Shown: positions 25,772-34,337 of the stretch, in pieces | Position numbering within the stretch: position 1 is the stretch's first letter | How the letters are laid out: each line of letters starts with the position of its first letter | NCBI GenBank assembly: GCA_015075165.1 | Contig: JABTUY010000008.1 | Location: 1 to 64,000, forward strand | Direction: 5' to 3' | Origin: Ideonella sp. | GTDB taxonomy: Bacteria > Pseudomonadota > Gammaproteobacteria > Burkholderiales > Burkholderiaceae_C | DNA: 64,000 nt | The notes under the pieces: model-generated | Database searches by the model: none | Told to the model about the DNA's origin: nothing | What the model saw: the letters and a program-made list of their open reading frames with translations, nothing else | Translations under genes and position numbers: made by a program

Positions 25772-27473
25772 GCGGCGGTGACGCAGGCGACGTGGAGGCG
25801 GGTGACCGCGTCGCGAGGGGCGGTGACAGCAGCGGCCGCGCCGCCGGCGGCCGCTGCGAAAGCACCTGCTGCACGCGCGTCGCGGCCTGCACACCGTGCG
25901 TGTAGGCCTCCTCGAACACCGAGTACGCCGACAGGTCGGCATGCGCGAACTGCACGCGGCCGGCCTGCGCCACCAGCGCGGCCAGCGCCGGATCGCCGCG
26001 CGCGCCGGGCGTGGGGATGCGCATCGCATGGCCGTAGCGCATCAGGTCGATGCGTTCGAGCTGGTGCGGCAGATCGGGGTGCAGCGTCGCCAGGTCGTCG
26101 ATCACGCGCTGCGCCCATGGCCGCCAATCGTCGGCCAGCAGCGTCGCGCGCTCAGCCTGCGGCAGCGCCCAGTACGCGGTCAGCACGGTGGCCTGCTGGT
26201 CGGGGCGCAGGCTCTGGTGTTGCGCGCTCACGTAGCCGAGCGACGGCGAGCCGAAGCCGACGTTGTCCCACGACAGCACTGCGCCGCTGGCGCGCTCGAG
26301 CAGCGGCGCGCGCAGCAGCAGGTTGGCGACCAGCCACGGCGCGTAGCGGGCGCGCGCGGCCGCCGCCTGCAAAGCCGATTGCAGCGGTGCCGGCGCGCTG
26401 CGCAGCACGCGCTGCGCGACGAACAGCGGCAGTGCGAGCACGACAGCGTGGGCATCGAACGCCACCGCCTCACCGCGGCCATGGTCGAACGCCAGCACCT
26501 GCACGCCGTGGCGCTGCTCGTCGACCTGCAGCACGGTGTGCGCGGCGCGCAGCCGCTCGCGCAGCGGCGCCGCCAGGCGCTCGGCCAGCCAGGCGTTGCC
26601 CTCGGACCAGGTGAACACCGGCTCGGCGCTGTCGTCACCCGGCGCGGCGAAGCCGTGGCGGCTGGCGAAGTAGTGCAGCCCGGCCCAGGCCGACACCTCG
26701 GCCACTCCGGCGCCGTAGTCGTCGCGGCAGGCGTAGTCGAGGCTCCAGCGCAGCTGCGGGTCGTCGAAGCGCTCGCGCGCCAGCCACTGCGCGAAGGTTT
26801 CGCCATCGAGCGCAGCATGCGCGGCGGTCCACGGCGCACGCTGCGTCGGCAGCGCGAAGCCGAGCCGCTGCACCTCGGCGACGCGCGCGGCGAACGCGCG
26901 GTACTGCGCCAGCGTGCGCGAGCCCGGCGCCGCCGGCGGCAGCAGGCCGTCGTGCCAGGCACCGTCGAAGAACAGCCGCTCCTGCGGGCTGTGGCACAGG
27001 TGGCGCTCGTCGGCGACCGTACGGCCGGCCTCGTGGCGCAGCAGGCCCAGTTCGAACAGCAGCTCGCTCACCTCGTGCGCCTGCGGCCCCGGTAGCGGCA
27101 GGTAGTGCGCGCCGAGCGGGCAGCGCGTGTCGCCGAGCGCGTGTGCACGGCTTTTGCCGCCGGGCGCGTCTTCGAGGTCGAGCACGCGCAGGTCGTCGAC
27201 ACCGGCGCGCGCGAGCGCGCGCGCGCAGGCGAGCCCCGCGATGCCGGCGCCGAGCACCAGCACATCGGCACGTTCGCGTCGCGTGGCGGGTGGCACCGCG
27301 CCGGCCTCGCGCAAGCGGTGCCCGCGCGCGAACGACGCGCCGAGCCAGCGGCCTTCGAAGCGCGGCGGCGCGGCGCGCGCGCAGCCGGCGAGCAGCCACG
27401 GCGCACCGGCGCCGGCTGCCCCGGCTGCCAGCAGCGCGCGCCGACGCGACGCTACTCGTGCACCTTGCCCCAT
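25755..27473 (-). CDS. Tat-exported lipoprotein FAD amine oxidase-like enzyme
   Basis: The 572-residue protein begins with a twin-arginine-like signal (SRRRALLAA) ending in a lipobox LLAGC (Cys31), so it should be folded with its cofactor, exported and lipid-anchored. The FAD-binding fold follows: VLVLGAGIAGLACARAL, then the Asp/Glu-rich DLEDAPGGKS. The C-terminal flavin region is AHADLSAYSVFEEAYTHGVQAA. It is related to flavin amine or polyamine oxidases. Its ATG overlaps the end of the aminopropyltransferase gene by 22 bases, so the two are coupled and may act on the same amine. Substrate unknown. Confidence 0.8.
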   Translation of the reverse strand: MGQGARVASRRRALLAAGAAGAGAPWLLAGCARAAPPRFEGRWLGASFARGHRLREAGAVPPATRRERADVLVLGAGIAGLACARALARAGVDDLRVLDLEDAPGGKSRAHALGDTRCPLGAHYLPLPGPQAHEVSELLFELGLLRHEAGRTVADERHLCHSPQERLFFDGAWHDGLLPPAAPGSRTLAQYRAFAARVAEVQRLGFALPTQRAPWTAAHAALDGETFAQWLARERFDDPQLRWSLDYACRDDYGAGVAEVSAWAGLHYFASRHGFAAPGDDSAEPVFTWSEGNAWLAERLAAPLRERLRAAHTVLQVDEQRHGVQVLAFDHGRGEAVAFDAHAVVLALPLFVAQRVLRSAPAPLQSALQAAAARARYAPWLVANLLLRAPLLERASGAVLSWDNVGFGSPSLGYVSAQHQSLRPDQQATVLTAYWALPQAERATLLADDWRPWAQRVIDDLATLHPDLPHQLERIDLMRYGHAMRIPTPGARGDPALAALVAQAGRVQFAHADLSAYSVFEEAYTHGVQAATRVQQVLSQRPPAARPLLSPPLATRSPASTSPASPPLTPRR

Positions 27474-29038
27474 TCCTCTTCGAACGTGTGCACCAGCACC
27501 TGGTTCGACAGCCGGTTCGGCGTAGCGGCCACGCGCGCCATGTCGGGCGGGAACTGCAGCAGCGCCGGCAGCCCCTCGACGGTGAGGAAGCGCAGGCCCG
27601 GCGGCAGCGCGCGCGGCGGCTGCCACGGCCGCCGGCCGGCCAGCACGAAGCCCCACTCGCCGAAGCTCGGCACGTGCGCGTGGTACGGCGTGGCGGTGAG
27701 GCCGGCGGCCTCGATCGTCGCCACCACGGTCCAGAAGCTGCGCCGCGCGAGCAGCGGCGACGTGGTCTGCACCACCGCGAAGCCGCCGGCGGCGAGGTGG
27801 CGATCGACCCGTTGATAGAACGTGGTGGTGTAGAGCTTGCCGAGCGAGAAGTTGGTCGGGTCGGGAAAGTCGATCACGATGGCGTCGAACATCTCGTCGT
27901 GCGAATCGAGCCAGGTGAACGCGTCGGCGTTGACGATGCGCAGCTTCGGCGAGCGCAGCGCGCCGCCGTTGAGCCGCGCCAGCAGCTCGTGGTCGCGGAA
28001 CAGGCCGATGATGTGCGGGTCGAGCTCGACCAGCGTGACCTGCTCGACGCTCGGGTGCTTCAGCACCTCGCGCACGGCCATGCCGTCGCCGCCGCCGAGC
28101 ACCAGCACCTTGCGCGGCGCGCCCTGCGCGGCCAGCGCCGGATGCACCAGCGCCTCGTGGTAGCGGTATTCGTCGCGCGAGTTGAACTGCAGGTTGCCGT
28201 TGAGGAACAGCCGCACGCTGCCCGGCCCCGACGTGACGACGATGCGCTGGTAGGCGCTCGACTCGCGCACGATCACGCGGTCGCCGTAGAAGTGGTCCTC
28301 GGCCCAGCTGGTGAACGCATCGGCGCCGACCATCGCCGCCGCCAGCAGCGCGACCACCGCCGCGCACGCCAGCGCCTGCGCGCGCCAGCGCGCCAGCTCG
28401 GCACGAAACAGCCACAGCGCCCACACCGCGACCGCGGCGTTGAGCAGGCCGAACAGCACGCCGGTGCGCACCAGGCCGAGCTGCGGCACCAGCAGCAGCG
28501 GGAACGCCAGCGCGACCAGCAGCGCGCCGAGGTAGTCGAACGTCAGCACCTGCGACACCAGATTCTTCAGCGCATAGCGCTCGCTGAAGTGGCGCTTCAG
28601 GATGCGCATCACCAGCGGGATCTCGAGCCCGACCAGCACGCCGATCACGAGCACCAGCGCATACAGCAGCACGCGAAACGATGCCCCGGCGCCGGCCGGC
28701 AGCAGGTTGTACGCGGCGAACAGCGCCGCCGGCATCAGGCCGCCGACGAGCCCCACCGCCAGCTCGATGCGCAGGAACTGCGCCACCAGCTCGCGCTCGA
28801 GGTGGCGCGACAACCACGAGCCGACGCCCATCGCGAACAGGTAGGTGCCGATCACGGTGGAGAACTGCAGCACCGAGTCGCCGAGCAGGTAGCTCGCCAG
28901 CGCGCCGGCGGCCAGCTCGTACAGCAGCCCGCAGGCGGCGACGACGAACACCGAGGCGAGCAGCGCGACCTCGGCCGGGCGCGCCGACGCGCGCGCCGCG
29001 CCGGCGGGCGCCGCCGGTTCGGCCGTGGCGGTGTTCAT
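27452..29038 (-). CDS. Membrane-fused polyamine aminopropyltransferase (SpeE-like)
   Basis: Roughly the first 220 of 528 residues are seven or so membrane helices. The C-terminal domain is a spermidine-synthase fold with VLVLGGGDGMAVREV (decarboxylated-SAM site), LVELDPH, and VIDFPDPTNFSLGKLYT (catalytic Asp and amine-site region). It should transfer aminopropyl groups from decarboxylated SAM, though the acceptor may be a membrane-associated amine rather than putrescine. No speD lies in the window. It stands in a SPFH-DUF4178-DUF350 operon and overlaps the FAD amine oxidase gene. Confidence 0.88.
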   Translation of the reverse strand: MNTATAEPAAPAGAARASARPAEVALLASVFVVAACGLLYELAAGALASYLLGDSVLQFSTVIGTYLFAMGVGSWLSRHLERELVAQFLRIELAVGLVGGLMPAALFAAYNLLPAGAGASFRVLLYALVLVIGVLVGLEIPLVMRILKRHFSERYALKNLVSQVLTFDYLGALLVALAFPLLLVPQLGLVRTGVLFGLLNAAVAVWALWLFRAELARWRAQALACAAVVALLAAAMVGADAFTSWAEDHFYGDRVIVRESSAYQRIVVTSGPGSVRLFLNGNLQFNSRDEYRYHEALVHPALAAQGAPRKVLVLGGGDGMAVREVLKHPSVEQVTLVELDPHIIGLFRDHELLARLNGGALRSPKLRIVNADAFTWLDSHDEMFDAIVIDFPDPTNFSLGKLYTTTFYQRVDRHLAAGGFAVVQTTSPLLARRSFWTVVATIEAAGLTATPYHAHVPSFGEWGFVLAGRRPWQPPRALPPGLRFLTVEGLPALLQFPPDMARVAATPNRLSNQVLVHTFEEEWGKVHE

Positions 29039-29060
29039 CGGCGCACCCGCGCGGTGCGCG

Positions 29061-29282
29061 TCAACCGTGGATCGCCGCCGCGACGATCTGGCCGATGGCG
29101 ATGAACATCGCGCCCACCACCACCGCCAGCGCGAGGTTCTTCTTGTCGCAGATCTCTTCCCACAGCTTGTACGGCGTGAGCTTGTCGATCACGACGAAGC
29201 TCAGCCACAGGATCACCACGCCGATCACCGCGTAGAGGATCGTCCCCAGCACGATGCCGGGCTTGAGCCATTCGATGTTCAT
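29061..29282 (-). CDS. DUF350 (UPF0719) small membrane protein
   Basis: The 73-residue protein has two membrane helices (about 8-30 and 48-70) around the charged LTPYKLWEEICDKKN loop typical of DUF350 (YjfL-like) proteins. The ATG is chosen because AGGAGG sits five bases upstream; the GTG two codons earlier overlaps that site. The gene lies 22 bases before the aminopropyltransferase. In E. coli a DUF350 protein, YjfL, is also grouped with polyamine-linked and PspA-like genes. Its biochemical role is unknown. Confidence 0.85.
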   Translation of the reverse strand: MNIEWLKPGIVLGTILYAVIGVVILWLSFVVIDKLTPYKLWEEICDKKNLALAVVVGAMFIAIGQIVAAAIHG

Positions 29283-29329
29283 GATCACCTCCTGTCGTGG
29301 ACTGAAAGCTTGGCGCCCGTGGCGTCACG

Positions 29330-30964
29330 TCACTTGTGGCTGCCGCCGGAGCTGAAGCCGCCGAACGAGCCGCCGCCGGAGCGGATGCCGCCGCTGCGCT
29401 GGTTGCGCAGGCACTGCTGGTACTCGTTGCTGGCGTCGCCGAAGGCGGCGCGCACGTCGGCGCAATCGCGGTCACGGCTGCTGCAGAAGCCCAGCAGCAG
29501 AACCACCGCCACCACCGCGACGATCAGCAGCACCTTGGCCAGCCCGCTGTCGACCTTGGCCGCGCCCGGCGTGGCGCGTTGCAGCGCGGTTTCGGCCTCG
29601 GGCGCGAGGCCGAACGCGCGCACGATCGCCGCCGGCTGCAGCGTGCCACCTTCGGACCACGTGACCTCGCTGCCGCCGGCGCCGCGCGTCTCCTCGCGCG
29701 ACAGCCGGCGCTCGGCCGCGCCGCCGGTGCCCACGTAGTCGGTGACGCGCGCGCGCTCGTCGCGCCGCACACGCCAGTAGAACTCGCCCAGCACCCAGGT
29801 CACCCGGGCGTCGTAGGGTTCCTCCCGCTGTCGGTAGCTGCGGTTGCTCCAGCTCGCGTTGCTGCCGCGCACCTGCGGCGCGCCGGTGAGCGGCTTGGCC
29901 CAGCTCCAGCCGTCTTCGCCGTCGACCAGGAAGACGAAGCCCTCGCCGCGGTTGAACAGCAGGTACTCGCGCCAGTAGACGCGGTCGTCCTCGGGATCGG
30001 TGGGGATGAAGCAGCGCTCCTGGTAGCCCACAACCTGCCAGTCGAGCGCGGCACCGCCGAGCGCGATGCGCCCGCTGCGGCCGAGCGGAATCTGCGGCTG
30101 CGCGCCGTCGTGGCCCGAGTTGGCCTGCGCGTAGTGCGCAAGGTCGCCGCCGACACCCTGCGACACGTCGACCACCGCCTTGCACTGGTGGCAGACGATC
30201 GACTGCGTGGTCGCCAGCAACAGCCCGAGCGACGCGCCACAGCTCGGGCACTGGAACGCCTGGCGGCCCAGCGTCTTCTCGCCGGCCTCGCGCAGGCCGC
30301 TGAGCGCGAGATCGGCCAGCCGCACCGAGCGGCCGATCGACCACTGCACGCCGGCGGCGTCGCCATAGTCGAGCGTGCCGACCTCGTCGCGCTCGTTGCG
30401 CAGGTCGGCCACCACGAACGTGCGGCTATCGAGCCGCGGCGGCCGCGGCAGCTCGCCTTGCGCAGCCAGCAGCCGCGCGTGCGTGACCGAGGCCACGTTC
30501 CACGCCGTGCCGTGCACCAGCCGGCGCTCGCCGGCGACCAGCTCGTCGGCCGGCGGCGCCGAGCCCTGCAGCGGCTGGTCGAACGCGAACACGTAGGCGC
30601 CGTTGTCCTCCGACAGCCAGCCGCTCTTGCCGTTGTCGAACAGCGCGTGCCATTCGTTCCACGTGCCGGCGAGCGCCGCGTCGCCCGCCGCGGCCTGCGG
30701 ACCCGAGAAATAGCCGTGCTGCAGCCGGCCGACCAGCGTGAACGCGGCGCCCTGATAGCGGCCGGCGGCTTGCAGTTGCAGCGGCGAGTGGTCGTCGAAC
30801 AGCTCGGCGCTGACGCCGATGCGACGCAACGCGTCGCCATCGCGCACCAGCGTGCTGCGGCAAAAGCCACACACCGCGCTGGCCGACGCGGCGGAGGCGA
30901 ACTCCACCGGCGCGCCGCAGTTCGGGCACGCGGCGCGGTACGCGCGCTGCGGGGTCGTCGCCAC
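29330..30964 (-). CDS. DUF4178 protein with zinc ribbons and C-terminal membrane helix
   Basis: The 544 residues hold an N-terminal zinc ribbon (CPNCGAPVEF...CGFCRS), a first DUF4178-like beta unit (YQGAAFTLVGRLQHGY, WNEWHALFDNGKSGWLSED), and a second ribbon (CPSCGASL...CHQCK near 240-265). A second DUF4178 unit follows (GYQERCFIPTD, YWREYLLFN, GWSWAKPL). A membrane helix (about 480-498) precedes a Ser/Gly-rich tail. The family has been linked by gene neighbourhood to SPFH, PspA-like and polyamine-transfer genes, as here. It may be a membrane-anchored substrate or scaffold. No catalytic motif is evident. Confidence 0.82.
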   Translation of the reverse strand: MATTPQRAYRAACPNCGAPVEFASAASASAVCGFCRSTLVRDGDALRRIGVSAELFDDHSPLQLQAAGRYQGAAFTLVGRLQHGYFSGPQAAAGDAALAGTWNEWHALFDNGKSGWLSEDNGAYVFAFDQPLQGSAPPADELVAGERRLVHGTAWNVASVTHARLLAAQGELPRPPRLDSRTFVVADLRNERDEVGTLDYGDAAGVQWSIGRSVRLADLALSGLREAGEKTLGRQAFQCPSCGASLGLLLATTQSIVCHQCKAVVDVSQGVGGDLAHYAQANSGHDGAQPQIPLGRSGRIALGGAALDWQVVGYQERCFIPTDPEDDRVYWREYLLFNRGEGFVFLVDGEDGWSWAKPLTGAPQVRGSNASWSNRSYRQREEPYDARVTWVLGEFYWRVRRDERARVTDYVGTGGAAERRLSREETRGAGGSEVTWSEGGTLQPAAIVRAFGLAPEAETALQRATPGAAKVDSGLAKVLLIVAVVAVVLLLGFCSSRDRDCADVRAAFGDASNEYQQCLRNQRSGGIRSGGGSFGGFSSGGSHK

Positions 30965-31008
30965 GCGTCGGCTACGGGCGGTGTGCGGGGTTCAGCGGAC
31001 GCTGCGCG

Positions 31009-32028
31009 TCATGCCAATTTCTTCAGCAACTCGGCCTTCTTGGTCGCGAACTCCTCTTCGGTGAGCACGCCCTTGGCCTTCAACTCGCCGAGCTTCTCGA
31101 GCGTGGCCATCACGTCGGCCGGCTTGACGCCGGCCGCGGCGGCCGCGCCGCCCTGCAGCCCCTGCTGCAGCTGCTGCGCCATCACCTGGCCGAGCGCCAC
31201 GCCGGCGCCGAGGCCCATCGCGTCGCCGGCAATGCCACCACCGGAGCCGGCGCCCTTGGCCAGCTCGGGCATCGACTGCGCGGTCTGGTACTGCATGAAC
31301 TTGCCCATGTCGCCGCCGACCATGCCCATGCCGATCTTCTGGTCCAGGATCTTCTGCAGTTCCTCGGGCAGCGAGACGTTCTGCACCGTCACCGCCTCCA
31401 GCTTCAGGCCCACCGCTTCGAAGCTCGGAGCGGTGGCGGCCTGGATCTGCTTGGCGAACTCGACCTGGTTGGCCGCGAGGTCGAGGAACGCGATGCCCGA
31501 CTGCGCCACCGCGTCGCTGATGTGCTGCAGCATCATGCCGCGCAGCTGGCCTTCGAGATCGGCCGCGGCGTAGGCCTCGCGCGTGCCGGAGATCTCGGTG
31601 TGGAAGGTCTTCGGGTCGGCGATGCGGTAGGCGTAGTTGCCGAACGCGCGCAGCCGCACGGCGCCGAAATCCTTGTCGCGGATCGTCACCGGCTGCTGCG
31701 TGCCCCAGCGCTGGTCGATCTGCTGGCGCGTGCTGAAGAAGTAGACGTCGCTCTTGAACGGACTCTCGAACAGCTTGTCCCAGTTCTTCAGGTAGGTGAG
31801 CACCGGCAGCGTCTGCGTCGTCAGCTTGTACATGCCGGGGCCGAACACATCGGCCACCTTGCCTTCGTTGACGAACACCGCCATCTGCGACTCACGCACG
31901 GTCAGCGATGCGCCGTACTGGATCTCGTACTCGGCCATCGGGTAGCGCCAGGCGAGCACGCCGTCGCCCTGTTCGGTCCACTGCAGGATGTCGATGAACT
32001 GTTTCTTGATGAAGTCCATCAGGCCCAT
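31009..32028 (-). CDS. SPFH-domain protein with C-terminal SHOCT motif
   Basis: The 339-residue protein has an SPFH/band-7-like domain (about 10-250, of the YdjI/virion-core type). Examples are YEIQYGASLTVRESQMAVFVNEGK, FGPGMYKLTTQTLPVLT and AVTVQNVSLPEELQKILDQKIG. A Gly/Gln/Ala-rich spacer follows, and a SHOCT motif ends the protein (LGELKAKGVLTEEEFATKKAELL). Such proteins oligomerise at membranes. The ATG is preceded by AGGAGGG. It is the first gene of the five-gene operon and is divergent from the UbiH-like gene. Confidence 0.87.
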   Translation of the reverse strand: MGLMDFIKKQFIDILQWTEQGDGVLAWRYPMAEYEIQYGASLTVRESQMAVFVNEGKVADVFGPGMYKLTTQTLPVLTYLKNWDKLFESPFKSDVYFFSTRQQIDQRWGTQQPVTIRDKDFGAVRLRAFGNYAYRIADPKTFHTEISGTREAYAAADLEGQLRGMMLQHISDAVAQSGIAFLDLAANQVEFAKQIQAATAPSFEAVGLKLEAVTVQNVSLPEELQKILDQKIGMGMVGGDMGKFMQYQTAQSMPELAKGAGSGGGIAGDAMGLGAGVALGQVMAQQLQQGLQGGAAAAAGVKPADVMATLEKLGELKAKGVLTEEEFATKKAELLKKLA

Positions 32029-32156
32029 GAAGACCCTCCTCGACGCATGAAGCACCCGGACATCCGGGTGCGGCGAATAATACGGCGCGGGCGCCGAACC
32101 GACCGTTGCCACACCTTGGGGTGTGTCGGCGACGAGACCCTGACACGCCTTTCGTT

Positions 32157-33392
32157 ATGACATCGATGGCCGAAGCCGAATCCGCTGCATCGCGCATCGC
32201 CATCGTCGGTGCCGGCCCGGCCGGGCTCGCGCTCGCTCTGCTGGCGGCGCAGCGCCTGCCGCAAGCGCAGGTGACGCTGTTCGATGCACGGCCGGCCACC
32301 CACGACGTGGCGGCCGATCCGCGCACGCTGGCGCTCGCGCTCGGCAGCGTGCAGCTGCTGCGCCGCCTGCAGGCCTGGCCAGAGGCGGCCGCGCAGCCGA
32401 TCACCGAGGTGCACGTGTCGCAGCGGCCGCCGGCCATCGGCTGGCGGCCGGGCGCAGCGCCCGAGGTCTGGCTGCGCGCCGCCGACGAAGGCGTCGAGAT
32501 GCTCGGCGCGGTGCTGAGCTACGGCACGCTGGTGGCACCGCTGCAGCGCGCCTGGCACGCCTGCTGCGAGGCGGCGCCCGCCCGGCTGGTCTCGCGCATG
32601 GGCACGCCGGTGGCCGGCCTGAAACCGCTCGGCGGCGACGGGGGCGGTCACACCGGGGTCGAGGTCGATGCCGGCATCGTCGAGGTGTTCGACCTCGCGG
32701 TGGTGGCCGAAGGCGGCGTGTTCGCCGACCAGTCGCGCAAGGCGCTGACGCACGACTACCGGCAAACGGCCTGGGTCGGTCAACTGGTGCTCGAAGGCGG
32801 CAACCGCGGGCTGGCGATCGAACGCTTCACGCCGAGCGGGCCGCTGGCGCTGCTGCCGCTGCCGGCCGCCGACGCGCCCGCCGGCACGCGCCGCGCCGCG
32901 CTGGTGTGGTGCGTGGCGGCCGACGACGACCCGGTGGCGACGCTGGCCGATGGCGAGCGCATCGTGCTGCTCAACGCGTTGCTGCCCGAGCCGGCCGGCC
33001 GGGTGGTGGCGATCACGCCGCTGAAGGCGTTCGCACTCGGCCTGAACGCCGAGACCACGCTGGTGCGCGGTCGCACGGTGCGCATCGGCAACGCCGCGCA
33101 GACGCTGCATCCGGTGGCCGGCCAGGGTCTGAACCTCGGGCTGCGCGATGCGTTCGCGCTGGTCGACGCGTTGCGCCGCGCGCCGACCGTCGACGCCGCG
33201 CTGCGCCGCATCGAGTGGGCGCGCACGCCCGACCGCTGGTCGATGATGGCGGCCACCGACTTCCTCGCGCGCAGCTTCACTTGGCGCTGGCCGGGCCTGG
33301 CGCTCGCGCGAGGAGGTGCGCTGTCGCTGCTGAACTCGATCACGCCCGCGAAGTCGCTGCTGGCGCGGCAGATGATGTTCGGCCGGCGCTGA
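32157..33392 (+). CDS. UbiH/UbiF/Coq6-family FAD monooxygenase
   Basis: The 411-residue flavoprotein has the N-terminal FAD motif IAIVGAGPAGLALALLAA. The family box GNAAQTLHPVAGQGLNLGLRDA, typical of ubiquinone-ring hydroxylases, is also present. It would hydroxylate the quinone ring at the membrane during ubiquinone synthesis. The ring position (C4, C5/Coq6-like or C6) cannot be assigned. Start at the first of two close in-frame ATGs (32157, 32166). Confidence 0.85.
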   Translation: MTSMAEAESAASRIAIVGAGPAGLALALLAAQRLPQAQVTLFDARPATHDVAADPRTLALALGSVQLLRRLQAWPEAAAQPITEVHVSQRPPAIGWRPGAAPEVWLRAADEGVEMLGAVLSYGTLVAPLQRAWHACCEAAPARLVSRMGTPVAGLKPLGGDGGGHTGVEVDAGIVEVFDLAVVAEGGVFADQSRKALTHDYRQTAWVGQLVLEGGNRGLAIERFTPSGPLALLPLPAADAPAGTRRAALVWCVAADDDPVATLADGERIVLLNALLPEPAGRVVAITPLKAFALGLNAETTLVRGRTVRIGNAAQTLHPVAGQGLNLGLRDAFALVDALRRAPTVDAALRRIEWARTPDRWSMMAATDFLARSFTWRWPGLALARGGALSLLNSITPAKSLLARQMMFGRR

Positions 33393-33529
33393 AGCGTCGC
33401 ACGCCGCGCCTACCGCGCACGGCCGGCGTGCGCGAAGTCACGTGCGACCGGCGTTGCGGTTGTCATCGGTTACGCCTCGGTGCCGGGCGCCTCCCAGAAT
33501 CGCCGGCAATGTCGATCGATTGCCGCACG

Positions 33530-34165
33530 ATGCGCACCCATCCGATACGCCACCCCCGTGACCGCCGCGCCCGTGCCGCATGGGCGTCGATCGTGTTCGC
33601 ATTGCTCGTTGCCGCCTGCGGCGGTGGCGACGACGCGCCGACCGGATCGACGGGAATTGGCGGCAGTGGCAGTGGCAGCAGTGGCAGCGGTGGCGGTGGG
33701 GGTGGCAGCAGCGGTGGTGGGGGCTCGGCCACCTGTGGCCTCGCGAACTTCCAGACCGAGTTGCTACAGCGCGTGAACGCCGCGCGCGCCGCTGGCGCCA
33801 ACTGCGGCAGCGAAGCGTTCGCGGCCACCGGCGCACTGCAGTGGAACGATGCGTTGACGGCAGCCGCCGCCGGCCACTCGCAGGACATGGCCGCGCAGAA
33901 CTACTTCTCGCACACCAGCCAGGACGGGCGCAGCTTCAGCGCGCGCATCGGCACGGCCGGCTACCGCTGGAGCCGCGTGGCCGAGAACATCGCCGCCGGC
34001 TACCCAACGGTGCAGGCCGTGATGGACGGCTGGCTCGCCAGCCCGGGCCACTGCGCGAACCTGCTGAACCCGAACCTGATCCACATCGGCGTGGCCTGCG
34101 CACCGGGCACGGCAACCAGCACCTACCGCAGCTACTGGACGATGGATCTCGGCACGCCGCAGTGA
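33530..34165 (+). CDS. CAP-domain (SCP/PR-1, YkwD-like) lipoprotein
   Basis: A lipobox (ALLVAAC) is followed by a Gly/Ser low-complexity spacer of about 45 residues, then a CAP domain. The domain shows LLQRVNAARAAG, LQWNDALTAAAAGHSQDMA, NYFSHTSQDGRSFSARI, AENIAAGYPTVQAVMDGW and SPGHCANLLNPNLIHIGVAC. The paired His and Glu of the CAP cavity are conserved. It is an exported, probably surface lipoprotein; the role of bacterial CAP domains is poorly defined. Start at 33530 or 33509 (same frame). No clear ribosome site decides between them. Confidence 0.83.
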   Translation: MRTHPIRHPRDRRARAAWASIVFALLVAACGGGDDAPTGSTGIGGSGSGSSGSGGGGGGSSGGGGSATCGLANFQTELLQRVNAARAAGANCGSEAFAATGALQWNDALTAAAAGHSQDMAAQNYFSHTSQDGRSFSARIGTAGYRWSRVAENIAAGYPTVQAVMDGWLASPGHCANLLNPNLIHIGVACAPGTATSTYRSYWTMDLGTPQ

Positions 34166-34190
34166 ACGGGGCCGCGTCGCGTCACACTCC

Positions 34191-34337
34191 GCGCGGCACG
34201 ACCACGCCGCGCGATGCACTGACCAACCGCCGCGCGGCACGACCACGCCGCGCGATGCACTGACCAACCGCCGCGCGGCGCTACCACGCCGCGCGATGCA
34301 CTGACCAACCGCCGCGCGGCGCTACCACGCCGCGCGG
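34191..34337. repeat. Tandem 41-bp hairpin array (about 3.6 copies)
   Basis: Copies begin at 34191, 34232, 34273 and 34314 with an exact 41-base period. Each carries an inverted repeat, in its best form CGCGCGGCG, loop CTACCA, CGCCGCGCG; the earlier copies have one mismatch. The array lies between convergent genes, and the last partial copy encodes the final HRRAAW and stop of the nitrilase. It resembles a REP/BIME-like array. It could act as a bidirectional transcript end, though no U-tract follows. No unique spacers, so not CRISPR. Confidence 0.85.

Noticed and set aside
25755-28817. Apparent 1020-codon fusion covering the FAD oxidase and part of the aminopropyltransferase
   Set aside because: Only the part after 27473 reads as protein. 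The upstream part is a shadow of the aminopropyltransferase frame, which encodes a clear SpeE domain.
34191-34337. CRISPR array
   Set aside because: The 41-bp units are contiguous with no unique spacers, and no cas genes are present.
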